DNA of 64,000 bases, taken from NCBI RefSeq assembly GCF_000378965.1, contig NZ_KB900536.1, positions 445,583-509,582 on the forward strand, given 5' to 3'. The position numbers were made by a program, and so were the translations under genes. Numbering within the stretch: the first letter of the stretch is position 1; each line of letters opens with the position of its first letter. Under the pieces are notes generated by a model. The model ran no database searches. It had not been told where the DNA came from and saw only the letters and a list, made by a program, of their open reading frames with translations. The DNA is from Thioalkalivibrio thiocyanodenitrificans ARhD 1 (lineage in GTDB: Bacteria; Pseudomonadota; Gammaproteobacteria; Ectothiorhodospirales; Ectothiorhodospiraceae). Of this stretch, positions 56,133 through 64,000 are shown piece after piece.

Positions 56133-56319
56133 CGCGAGGGCGTTCAATCATGCTCGTTCAGAGCGGCGTAATGTCCGGGTGATCGCGGATCAACGTGTTC
56201 CGCAAGACTGGAGCGGACTCCCGGGATACCCGTCGCTGGTGCGTTGACCCCTGAGAAAGTGCGGTTTAGTATTTCCGGCGACCAGGAAACAGAACAATCT
56301 CATAAAAAGGGACTTCCTC

Positions 56320-57927
56320 ATGCGCCTCGCAGCCCCGTCGAGCCCCTTGCGCATCGTCCGATGCGCAGGCCTTGCCGTCCTGCTTGTCCTTCTCATGGCA
56401 ACCGGGTCTGCGCTGGCGGCCACGATCACCGTGACCAGCACCTCCGGCGGTACCGGCGGGCCGGACTGTACTCTGCGTGATGCGATCACCGCCGCCAATA
56501 CCGATGCGGCGGTCGGCGGGTGTGCCGCCGGCAGCGGCGCCGACGTCATCGAGTTGCCCGCCGGTGCCACGATCACGCTGACGGAGGCGGACAACGCGGG
56601 GCTACAGGGCGCCAACGGGTTGCCGGAGATCACCAGCGAGATCACCCTCAACGGCAACGGCGCCACGATTGAGCGTGATGCAAGCCTGGCATGCAACCTG
56701 GACGAAACGACGGATGCGGGTGAGTTCCGTATCGCCTTTGTGGACAATGGCGCAGATCTGACCCTCAATGACGTGACGCTCAGGAACGGCTGTGCCGATG
56801 GCGATTCGCTCGGATTCGCGGGCGATGGCGGAGCGGTGCTCGTCTGGGCGTCAGCCTCCCTGAGCATCGACAACGGAACCATCAGCGGAAACCGGGCTTC
56901 AGGCATGGGCGGTGGGTTGGCCGCGTCAGGAGCCGATGCTGTCACGCTTACGCAAACGGCCGTGACCGGCAACTCGGCAGCAGGTTTCAGCGGCGGAGGC
57001 GGAATCCGATTCGCGGGAGTGACCCTCACCGTCGAGGACAGCGTGATCTCCGGCAATCAGGTCACCGGTGGGATTGGCGGCGGCCTGACGCTGGATGCAG
57101 GTCTTGGTACATTGCTGCGTACGGCGCTCGCGGGAAACTCGGCATCCAGTCATGCTGGCGGAGCCTATAACTTCGATCGGTTGCGGATCGTTCAAAGTAC
57201 TGTTTCCGGAAACACGACCGGAGGAAGCGGCGGGGGTGTGCTGAGCACCAATATCGCGACCGAACTGCTGGTGCTGAACAGCACCATCTCGGGCAATTCG
57301 GCCTCGACAGGCGGCGGCATATGGAATGCCAGCGCGATGCAGATCGGCTACAGCACCCTGACGGACAATGCCGCGTCCTCGGACGCGGGCGGGTTGAATA
57401 TCAACATCAATGCCCAGGGACAAACTCTGGAGATACTGAATTCGATCGTGGCAGGCAACAGCGCCGGTGGCGATTGCGGAGGCTCCGTCAATCTGCTGAC
57501 CGTGTTGGGCGAGAATCTGGACGGCGACGGGAGCTGTACCGGTTTCAGTATTCAGAACGCCGACCCCATGTTGGCACCGCTGGGGAACTATGGTGGCCCG
57601 ACCCTGACCCACGCCCTCTATGACGGCAGCCCGGCCATCGATCTCGTCCCCGCGGGCAGTTGCGAGAATTTCGATGAGGCCACGCTGGGCGAGGATCAAC
57701 GCGGGGTCAGCCGCCCGCAGGATGGCGATGGAGACAGCGTGGCGTTGTGTGACATCGGCGCCTATGAGCAGGATGCCCCGTTGTCACCTCCTCCCCCGCC
57801 GGGGCCCCCGGGAGAGCCGGGCAGCCCGGTGGCCATTCCGACGCTCGGGACCTGGGCCACGCTGCTCCTCGGACTCGTGCTGGCCGCGACGGGTTTCGGC
57901 GCACGCCGCGTGCGCAGTCGATCCTGA
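56320..57927 (+). CDS. secreted beta-helix protein with CSLREA-like N-terminus and IPTL-CTERM
   Basis: A 535-residue exported protein. A signal peptide (ends ~ALA at residue 33) is followed by the CSLREA-type element CTLRDAITAANT, then a right-handed parallel beta-helix of Asn/Gly/Ser-rich turns (ISGNSASTGGGIWNAS, AGNSASSHAGGAYNF). A Pro-rich linker (PPPPPGPPGEPG) leads to IPTLGTWATLLLGLVLAATG and an Arg-rich end, an IPTL-CTERM signal. Probably cell-surface or polysaccharide-associated. Confidence 0.85.
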   Translation: MRLAAPSSPLRIVRCAGLAVLLVLLMATGSALAATITVTSTSGGTGGPDCTLRDAITAANTDAAVGGCAAGSGADVIELPAGATITLTEADNAGLQGANGLPEITSEITLNGNGATIERDASLACNLDETTDAGEFRIAFVDNGADLTLNDVTLRNGCADGDSLGFAGDGGAVLVWASASLSIDNGTISGNRASGMGGGLAASGADAVTLTQTAVTGNSAAGFSGGGGIRFAGVTLTVEDSVISGNQVTGGIGGGLTLDAGLGTLLRTALAGNSASSHAGGAYNFDRLRIVQSTVSGNTTGGSGGGVLSTNIATELLVLNSTISGNSASTGGGIWNASAMQIGYSTLTDNAASSDAGGLNININAQGQTLEILNSIVAGNSAGGDCGGSVNLLTVLGENLDGDGSCTGFSIQNADPMLAPLGNYGGPTLTHALYDGSPAIDLVPAGSCENFDEATLGEDQRGVSRPQDGDGDSVALCDIGAYEQDAPLSPPPPPGPPGEPGSPVAIPTLGTWATLLLGLVLAATGFGARRVRSRS

Positions 57928-57969
57928 CGGCCGGGAGACGTACGGCCGTTGATCCCCGAGAGGCACTGA

Positions 57970-58461
57970 GTGGAAATCTGGGTTCTGGCATTGCTCGGGG
58001 GCATGGTGGGTGCCGTGCTCATGGACATCACTGAAACCTATGCGGCCAGGATCGGGGTCACCAGCGGTGTGACGATCGCTCTGGTCGGGCGGTGGTGCCT
58101 GTACCTGATGCGGGGCCAGTTCTTCCATTCCAATATCCTGAGTACCAGACCGCACCCGCAGGAAGTCAGGGCCGGGTGGGCGTTCCATTTCCTGATTGGA
58201 GGCGGTGGAGTGGCGCTCCTGTATCCGCTCTTCTTCTTCGCGACGGGGTTATCCTATCCGGCCAGTCACCTGCTCGGCGGCGTGCTGTTCGGGCTGGCGA
58301 CGTCGCTGCTGCCCTGGTTTATTCTCCTGCCGTGCTTTGGCTGGGGCGTTTTCGGCCGACGCGGTCCGAGGGGTTCCAACGCCCTGCTTGCAAGCATGCT
58401 TTCTCATGTGCCATACGGCCTTGGTGTCGGCGTGGTCCTGGCAGTCGGATCGCGTGCGTGA
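57970..58461 (+). CDS. DUF2938-like integral membrane protein
   Basis: A 163-residue protein with four predicted helices (starts MEIWVLALLGGMVGAVLMDI, later FHFLIGGGGVALLYPLFFF, LLGGVLFGLATSLLPWFILL and VPYGLGVGVVLAV). Function unknown for the family. Starts at GTG 57970. Confidence 0.7.
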   Translation: MEIWVLALLGGMVGAVLMDITETYAARIGVTSGVTIALVGRWCLYLMRGQFFHSNILSTRPHPQEVRAGWAFHFLIGGGGVALLYPLFFFATGLSYPASHLLGGVLFGLATSLLPWFILLPCFGWGVFGRRGPRGSNALLASMLSHVPYGLGVGVVLAVGSRA

Positions 58462-58544
58462 GTGCCCGGATGAGCCACCCGGGATGAACGCTCGGGGGCT
58501 GTTCGCCATCAGGTGCGCGGGGAGTCTCCGGATCCGAAGAGATT

Positions 58545-59048
58545 ATGCGTATTCGAGCTGAAAAAGAGCGAGACCGAGCCGCGGTGCGGGCTGTCAACGA
58601 GTCGGCTTTTGACACCCGGGCCGAGGCGGACCTTGTGGAGAATCTGCATGCACAGGCCGTGCCCGTCATTTCGCTGGTTGCGGAGGAGGGCGGCTCGGTG
58701 GTCGGGCACATCCTGTTCGGCCCGGTGGACCTGCCCGATCATCCGGACCTGAAGGTGATGGGCCTGGGGCCCGTGGCCGTGGTTCCGGAGCGTCAGTGTC
58801 AAGGGATCGGTTCCGCCCTGGTACGCGCCGGACTCGACCGGTGCAGGCGGTCCGGGGTGGGCGCCGTCGTGCTCGTGGGGCATCCGGAATACTATCCCAG
58901 GTTCGGATTTGTCCCCGGGGCGGGATTCGGCATTCACTGTGCGTATGATGTGCCTGAGGAAGCATTCATGGCGCTGGAGCTGCGGCCGGGCTACCTGAAG
59001 GATGCCTCGGGGGTGGTGAAGTACCACGATGCGTTCGACCATGTATGA
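58545..59048 (+). CDS. YhbS-like GNAT acetyltransferase
   Basis: A 167-residue protein with GLGPVAVVPERQCQGIGSALVR and VLVGHPEYYPRFGFVPG, as in the YhbS/RimI-like group. Substrate unknown. Confidence 0.88.
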   Translation: MRIRAEKERDRAAVRAVNESAFDTRAEADLVENLHAQAVPVISLVAEEGGSVVGHILFGPVDLPDHPDLKVMGLGPVAVVPERQCQGIGSALVRAGLDRCRRSGVGAVVLVGHPEYYPRFGFVPGAGFGIHCAYDVPEEAFMALELRPGYLKDASGVVKYHDAFDHV

Positions 59049-59176
59049 CACGACGCCGCGCGCGTGTGAGATCTGCCAGGGCCGGCCTATGGCTCTGGTC
59101 CGTCTGTCCCGGCGGCACGGGACCGGACGGGGATGTGTGGATGTTCCACACGGTTACATCAAGGGAGACTGGCTCC

Positions 59177-59779
59177 ATGAGAATCATGCTTATTGGCGCA
59201 TCCGGCACCATAGGGAACGCGGTCGGGCAGGCGCTTTCAGAACGGCACGAGATCCTGCGGGTGGGCCGATCAAGCGGCGACCTTCGGGCAGACATCGCGG
59301 ATCCGGACGCGCTTCGGGCGATGTTCCGGACGGCTGCACCGTACGATGCGGTGGTCTGCGCAGCCGGTCTCGCCGCGTTCGGTGAACTCCACCGGCTCAC
59401 CGATGAGGAGTTTCAGCTCGGCCTTTCCAGCAAGCTGATGGGTCAGGTCAATCTGGTCCGGCTGGGTCTGTCCGGGATCACGGACGCCGGTTCGTTCACG
59501 CTGACAAGCGGTGTGCTGAGTCAGGAACCGATTCCGGGCAGCTCCGCCATCAGCATGGTCAACGCCGGTGTCGAGGCCTTCGTTCGGGCGGCGGCGCTGG
59601 AGATGCCGCGCGGGGTGCGCCTCAACGTGGTGTCGCCGCCGTGGGTTCGCGAAACGCTCCAAGCCATGGGGTGGGACCCATCGCCGGGTCTGCCGGTCGC
59701 GGCCGTTGCGAAGGCATATGTGGACAGCGTGGAAGGCGGGATGACCGGCAAGGTCATTGATGCGCGCGATTACGCATGA
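59177..59779 (+). CDS. short-chain dehydrogenase/reductase (short form)
   Basis: A 200-residue SDR starting at ATG 59177. It has the cofactor loop LIGASGTIGNAV, AGLAAFGEL and LNVVSPPWVRETLQ. The usual Tyr-x3-Lys is not seen at its normal place (GSSAISMVNAG), so it may lack classical catalysis or act as a binding protein. Confidence 0.82.
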   Translation: MRIMLIGASGTIGNAVGQALSERHEILRVGRSSGDLRADIADPDALRAMFRTAAPYDAVVCAAGLAAFGELHRLTDEEFQLGLSSKLMGQVNLVRLGLSGITDAGSFTLTSGVLSQEPIPGSSAISMVNAGVEAFVRAAALEMPRGVRLNVVSPPWVRETLQAMGWDPSPGLPVAAVAKAYVDSVEGGMTGKVIDARDYA

Positions 59780-59812
59780 CAGGAATCGCAACCAGTCATT
59801 GCGGCGCCTTGC

Positions 59813-61507
59813 TCAATTCAGCTGGTTTGCACAATCGGGCTGAACGACGAGATCGAAGTGACCGGCGATGTTCCCGGAGATGGAGTCAAAGATCGGCACG
59901 TCGAAGCCCCCGATTGTTTCCATGCCACTGATCCGGAAGCCGGTAATCGGAGTCGAGAAGGTCCCGGTCACGCGGTCGCCACTGCCGGTCCCGTAGGCCG
60001 TCAGCGTGAGAAGGCCGCCGGACGACGAGAACCCGACAGGGGTATCGCCGAGATTGGCAGGGTGGTCAATGGGAACATTCCGGATCTCCGGTGATGAGTA
60101 GACAAGCATGCCTTGACCGCCGGGGTCTGTGAACAATTGCCCCAGGGTGTAGTTTCCAGATCCCGTGATTCTGTCCGTATCGAGAAAGATACTGACGTTC
60201 TTGTCATCGGCACCACCGGTAAAGTTTTCAAACGCGCCGATCGTCAATATACCGGGGGTTCCAGAGGCCCAGCACACGGTTGCATAGTCGGGATCAAGTG
60301 AGGCGGGATATCCCGGAAGACTAAACGAATCAATGGCAAAAAAGGCGTCCGGATCAGGCGCGGGAGACGGTTCAGGAATGGCCGGGGTGTCAGGATCGGG
60401 CGGTGGTTCGCCAACGGCGGGCGGTGAATCACTATTGCATCCCGCGATGGGGATTGGATTGACATCCAATGTCACCGGCGCGTGCACATGTGCCGTGACA
60501 TCCGCTACACCATCGCGCAGGCGGCACGGTTGAAACAACACGGCATCCCAGTCACCGACCGGGAGATTGGGACAGAACCCGTTATCCGTGGAGCAGAGAT
60601 AGAGGCGGCAGCCGTCAGGCGGTGTGCTGAGCGAGCCTACTTTCACCTGTGCTTTCATGGCATTGCTGCGCTCAACCGTCCAAACGGGGCGTGATTGAGG
60701 TCCGACGGATTCACCGCACTCCCTGCTGGAGAAGATGGAGCGCACATTCTCGCCAATGTCACCGAGATCGATGAGTGTGGTCAACCAGTCAGGGAGGTAT
60801 TGGCTGAGCCCGGGCGTCAACCCCTCGCTGATAGCAAAGCGTCGCGCCTCTTCAATGCCCCATTCTGCGCCTTCGAGTGCGCTGACTTCCAAGGATTCGG
60901 CGATGGCCTGATTATGCGCGCTGGACGGGCTTCGCCCACTGGTTTCCAATTGGTTCCTGCGATGTGCAATGAAGTTCTGCCTTCTCCTCTCCATCTCGAC
61001 TTCAAACTCGCTTGGTGGCGGCGGCCGCCCCTCCAGGCGGGCCTGCCTGTCGTCATATATCCATTTCCCCGTCGCGGCAACCGTTGCTGCCCATCCCAGC
61101 CATCCCAGGAAGCCTAACTGCGGGTTAACGCTTGCTGCGGGGAACGGCCTCCCGGTTGCCAGCGCCTGGACGTACTCCTCGCTCAGCAGGAAGTTGTCAC
61201 TTGCCGTGCCGAGGCGCGTGATCAACGCCGGATACCGGTTTTCCCAGTAGTCGTCCCAATCGGCATACCTGCCTTCATCCAGCGCCAGTAGGGCATCATT
61301 TGCGCCCACCCGCATGGAGGTGAGCACGTCCATTAGTTCCGTGACCTGATCAAACTGGTAGTTGACAGCCTCGGCCGCATTGGTGGGGGCAGGGTCCGCG
61401 GCGCTTGAACCGCCGCCTCCTCCTCCACCGCAGGCGGCCAGTGCCATGCCGCCCAGCAGCAAGACAATCCGGGTAGCTTGATCAAGAACATGTGCGTTCC
61501 TGGGCAT
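59813..61507 (-). CDS. large lipoprotein of unknown function
   Basis: A 564-residue protein beginning at ATG 61507 after AGGAGG. Signal peptide with lipobox LAAC, then seven consecutive Gly. The N-terminal half is helical (tryptophan-rich WDDYWENRYPALITRL, a single membrane-like helix LGFLGWLGWAATVAATG), a Pro-rich linker (PDPDTPAIPEPSPAPDPD) follows, and the C-terminal ~170 residues are beta-rich. No homologue recognised. Downstream (in its reading direction) of a LuxR-type regulator gene. Confidence 0.7.
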   Translation of the reverse strand: MPRNAHVLDQATRIVLLLGGMALAACGGGGGGGSSAADPAPTNAAEAVNYQFDQVTELMDVLTSMRVGANDALLALDEGRYADWDDYWENRYPALITRLGTASDNFLLSEEYVQALATGRPFPAASVNPQLGFLGWLGWAATVAATGKWIYDDRQARLEGRPPPPSEFEVEMERRRQNFIAHRRNQLETSGRSPSSAHNQAIAESLEVSALEGAEWGIEEARRFAISEGLTPGLSQYLPDWLTTLIDLGDIGENVRSIFSSRECGESVGPQSRPVWTVERSNAMKAQVKVGSLSTPPDGCRLYLCSTDNGFCPNLPVGDWDAVLFQPCRLRDGVADVTAHVHAPVTLDVNPIPIAGCNSDSPPAVGEPPPDPDTPAIPEPSPAPDPDAFFAIDSFSLPGYPASLDPDYATVCWASGTPGILTIGAFENFTGGADDKNVSIFLDTDRITGSGNYTLGQLFTDPGGQGMLVYSSPEIRNVPIDHPANLGDTPVGFSSSGGLLTLTAYGTGSGDRVTGTFSTPITGFRISGMETIGGFDVPIFDSISGNIAGHFDLVVQPDCANQLN

Positions 61508-61811
61508 TTGGCCGCCCTCCTGAGAACGGGTGCCGGATTCCTTTTTCCCCAGGGTCCGCTCCCGGGAACTCAGGTCAGGATCCACCGCCTGCTCAATTTG
61601 AACATTACGCGGGAGCCGGGCACGTGAACAACGTGTGCAGCTAGTGCAACTGCACTAGCAAATAATCGAAACAGGAACGGATGCACAGAACCGGGGATGC
61701 GCGGGCAGGATGACAGTCAACAAGGGACTCGGTATCTGGGTAATGATGCGACGACGGGACAGATGGCACATGGCAGTGGAAGGACGCGAGGGCTCGCGCC
61801 AACGCGGGCGT
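61508..61811. promoter_or_regulatory. lipoprotein upstream region with lux-box-like palindrome
   Basis: A 20-bp perfect palindrome GCTAGTGCAACTGCACTAGC (61640-61659; 9-bp arms, 2-bp centre) lies 133 bp upstream of the lipoprotein start. Beside it is CACGT-GAACA-ACGTG (61621-61635). Size and spacing match LuxR-type operators. The rest has no gene. Confidence 0.55.
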
Positions 61812-62933
61812 CTACCGAGGGAAAAGCCTCGTCATCAGCCTTACCAGCGAATTCTGGCCATGGGTTTCCGTCTTGCAGAAGATGCTCTGCAGATGATTTC
61901 GGGCGGTATTGCGCGAGATCCGCATTCGATCCGCCGCCTCCGCGAGTGATCGGCCCGATCCGAGATGCGCTGCCAGGTCCGCCTCGCGTCGGGAGAGCCC
62001 GAACAGGGCGCGCAGATCTTCCGGATCGACATCCCACTGGCTGGCAAGGTCGGACACGTAGAGGATGGCCGCGGGTGCCGAAGTCGGGGTGTCCCGCCCT
62101 CTTACGACCGGCAGTATCTGCACCCCGTAGCCGGGCAACCCGCTGGGCCGGGCAAGCATGACGGCTCCACTCGTGGCATCGATGGACAGCCGGGCGGATC
62201 TGACAGAGTTGGCCAGGAGGGTCTGGAGTTTCCGATCGTCGGCAACGTTGCTCGCATGCAGACGGCCGTCGTCAAGACGCAAGCCGTCTCGTTCCGTCAA
62301 TATCCGTTGCGCCTCCGGATTGGTCTCCAGGATACGTCCGGTGCCATCCAGGGCAATAATTCCCCATGGCGCGGTGTCCGATACCAGGAGAGCCACGTCG
62401 AGACCGGACCGGGCACGTTGCGTACGGCTGTGCAGGCCCCATGCGGTGGCCAGATGCCTTGCGACAAGACGGTAGCGCTGTATCTCGTGTTCGGAAACCG
62501 GGCCGTGTGCAGGGGTGAACTCGATGGAGGTGAAGGTCGAAAGTTCACCCGCGTCCAACAGCCGGGAGCCGACGAAATAGCGCACACCCGCAATCCTGCG
62601 GGCCCAGTCGTAGAATTCGTGCCGCCGCATGTCCCGTTCGCTGATGAAGCACGCATCCCATGCGACGTGGCCCGGAGCGTGCGCCAGTGAAAATCTCATG
62701 CGCGGGTTGATCCGGTTTATTCGTGCGGCATATTCGTCCCTTCCCGGATCGAGGCCATGGTCGATCCAGTCAGTGATCTCCCCGGTACGGCGGTTCAGGT
62801 TGAACAGGGCCGCGCCGGCGCCGCCAAAGCACCCAGCGACATCCCTCAACGCGACGTTCCAGGATCTGTCTCCGAGCGCCGCCCCATAGAATCCGCTAAT
62901 CACGTCGATCAGATTGGGTTGTGGTTCATGCAT
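61812..62933 (-). CDS. LuxR-family transcriptional regulator with PAS-like region
   Basis: A 373-residue protein. The C-terminal HTH (LRALFGLSRREADLAAHLGS then SLAEAADRMRISRNTARNHL) is of the LuxR type. A PAS-like segment lies near residues 195-220 (WGIIALDGTGRILETNPEAQ), and the N-terminal ~150 residues are a helical sensory part. Starts at ATG 62933. It probably controls the neighbouring lipoprotein gene. Confidence 0.88.
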   Translation of the reverse strand: MHEPQPNLIDVISGFYGAALGDRSWNVALRDVAGCFGGAGAALFNLNRRTGEITDWIDHGLDPGRDEYAARINRINPRMRFSLAHAPGHVAWDACFISERDMRRHEFYDWARRIAGVRYFVGSRLLDAGELSTFTSIEFTPAHGPVSEHEIQRYRLVARHLATAWGLHSRTQRARSGLDVALLVSDTAPWGIIALDGTGRILETNPEAQRILTERDGLRLDDGRLHASNVADDRKLQTLLANSVRSARLSIDATSGAVMLARPSGLPGYGVQILPVVRGRDTPTSAPAAILYVSDLASQWDVDPEDLRALFGLSRREADLAAHLGSGRSLAEAADRMRISRNTARNHLQSIFCKTETHGQNSLVRLMTRLFPR

Positions 62934-63294
62934 GAATCCACCGCCTCTGTTCGCCGGCGCCACGAAACGTAGTATAGCCCGTGAGGGCTTACTACGGGCT
63001 GCACAGGGATTGATGGTCGGATCCGAATGTTCCTGCCCCGTCGGTGAGCCCTTGCGACCAGCACGGTCCTCGAGTGGCCTACCGGGCGGGCGAACCGGAA
63101 AGTGATGCTATGCTTCGTGATGACACGGGAGACAGGCGCGAATGCCGCTGGAATCCCGGGGTTTCAGTGCTGCGGACTGCGTCGGGTGAACGCATCCGCT
63201 CGCGGGGCGGAACCGGCGATCCGGATCACCGGATCGCAACGGGTCGGAATTCAACAGATCTAAGGCGTACCCGCCAGTGCAGAGGAGAATGACA
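62934..63294. other. intergenic region with three inverted repeats
   Basis: Upstream of the divergent LuxR and GFA genes. Contains alternative hairpins CGTAGT/ACTACG (62968-62996) and AGCCCGT/ACGGGCT (62976-63000) close to the regulator start, and CGATCCGG-ATCA-CCGGATCG (63217-63236) about 60 bp before the GFA gene. These are candidate operators; no gene seen. Confidence 0.45.
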
Positions 63295-63651
63295 ATGACG
63301 CTGTATACCGGCAGCTGCCACTGCGGTGCTGTGCGTTTCTCGTTTGAGGCGGATCCCATCCAGAAGGGCATTCGCTGCAATTGTTCCATGTGTGCGCGCA
63401 AGGGGGCGCTGATGTCGGCGGAGCCCATGCCTCTGGAGAAACTGAATATAGAGGCCCCGGAAGGTGCCCTCGGGCTCTACCAGTTCGGCGCGAAGACCGC
63501 GAAGCACTTCTTCTGCAACACCTGCGGCATCTATCCCTTCCATGAGACGGCCCGATTTGCCGGACATTACCGGGTCAATCTCGGTTGCGTGGACGGTCTG
63601 GATCCGCTCTCCCTGGAAGTGGAGATCTTTGACGGCAAGCACCTGCTTTAG
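63295..63651 (+). CDS. GFA-family (CENP-V-fold) zinc protein
   Basis: A 118-residue protein of the GFA family. Zinc cysteines in SCHCGAVRFSFE, CNCSMC and FFCNTCGIYPFH. Related enzymes bind glutathione adducts, but activity here is unknown. ATG 63295 has AGGAG 7 nt upstream. It is close to and probably co-transcribed with the OsmC gene. Confidence 0.9.
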   Translation: MTLYTGSCHCGAVRFSFEADPIQKGIRCNCSMCARKGALMSAEPMPLEKLNIEAPEGALGLYQFGAKTAKHFFCNTCGIYPFHETARFAGHYRVNLGCVDGLDPLSLEVEIFDGKHLL

Positions 63652-63687
63652 GTTTGCGGGGGCAGGTGGCTGTGCATGGAGGTGTCC

Positions 63688-64000
63688 ATGAGCGATGCGG
63701 ATGCGCTGCGTGCCGTACAGGCACCGATCAAGAAACGTTACCGGGAGCGCCCCCGGGAGGCGCGGGTGACGCTTCGCGCGGAAGGGCGGCTGGGCGAAGG
63801 GCTCAGTTGCCGGGTGGAGACAGGCAAGGCCCTGGTGACGGCCGGGCTGCACCCGGCGACCGGCGGCACCGGAGAGGCGGCATGTTCCGGCGACATGCTT
63901 CTGGAGGCGCTCGTGGCTTGCGCGGGGGTCACCCTGAGCGCCGTGGCCACGGCGCTGGAGATTCCGTTGCGTGGCGCGGTGGTTCGGGCGGAAGGAGATC
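63688..64000 (+). CDS. OsmC-family protein (partial, 3' end outside window)
   Basis: The first 104 codons are visible. ACSGDMLLEALVACAGVTLS contains the conserved Cys and resembles the OsmC peroxidase-fold family. ATG 63688 has GGAGG 6 nt upstream; ATG 63676 is in frame but less well placed. Runs off the right edge. Confidence 0.82.
   Translation, partial: MSDADALRAVQAPIKKRYRERPREARVTLRAEGRLGEGLSCRVETGKALVTAGLHPATGGTGEAACSGDMLLEALVACAGVTLSAVATALEIPLRGAVVRAEGD

Overview
The window is GC-rich bacterial chromosome. The gene order cysE-iscR-iscS-iscU-iscA-hscB-hscA-fdx-iscX, rlmN-pilF-rodZ-hisS-yfgM-bamB-der and queA-tgt-yajC-secD-secF is that of a gammaproteobacterium. A secreted DsrE-like protein, the glycogen gene set and the GC content suggest the Ectothiorhodospiraceae/Chromatiales (Thioalkalivibrio-like), but no rRNA is present to prove this.

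Layout. 1-5856: a MoxR ATPase cut by the edge, an acetyltransferase, an Mla/MCE-type lipid transport operon (permease with STAS domain, ATPase, MCE protein, auxiliary lipoprotein) and a convergent HPP membrane protein. 6167-13338: tRNA-Ala(CGC), a REP/BIME repeat, and a glycogen cluster with glgB divergent from glgC-GH57-malQ. 13330-13984: two palindromic elements and a secreted DsrE-like protein. 14194-23322: tRNA-Leu(CAA) and a 9.04 kb integrated element bounded by a 59-bp duplication of the tRNA 3' end. 23492-25762: a PAS/GGDEF diguanylate cyclase. 26069-31544: queuosine genes and the SecDF-YajC accessory translocase. 31564-33785: a small membrane protein, suhB and trmJ. 33791-40539: the iron-sulfur cluster assembly operon, led by cysE and a likely IscR operator. 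40756-48980: ndk, rlmN, pilF, rodZ, hisS, yfgM, bamB and der. 49266-64000: an accessory stretch with a LytM-type peptidase, an aminotransferase, two IPTL-CTERM surface or secreted proteins, a dead AAC(3)-I remnant, GNAT, HAD, SDR and mandelate-racemase-like enzymes, an orphan lipoprotein next to a LuxR regulator, a GFA protein and a truncated OsmC protein.

The part most likely to be new is the integrated element. All of its recognised genes lie on the minus strand: integrase, a 175-aa protein, an AlpA-like HTH, PriCT/Toprim and AAA helicase genes joined by a G-run and a 4-nt overlap, an iteron-rich putative origin, a stand-alone sigma-region-4-like protein, a P27-like small terminase, three small unknown proteins, then an HK97 prohead protease and major capsid protein behind their own promoter. 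No large terminase, portal, connector or tail gene is visible. It looks like a phage satellite (PICI-like) that supplies its own shell, maturation protease and perhaps DNA recognition, and would need a helper for the portal, packaging motor and tail. A predicted ~60-nt RNA runs antisense to the leader of the primase gene and could control replication.

Intergenic gaps elsewhere hold dispersed inverted repeats, a TA-flanked 75-bp palindrome and candidate operators.
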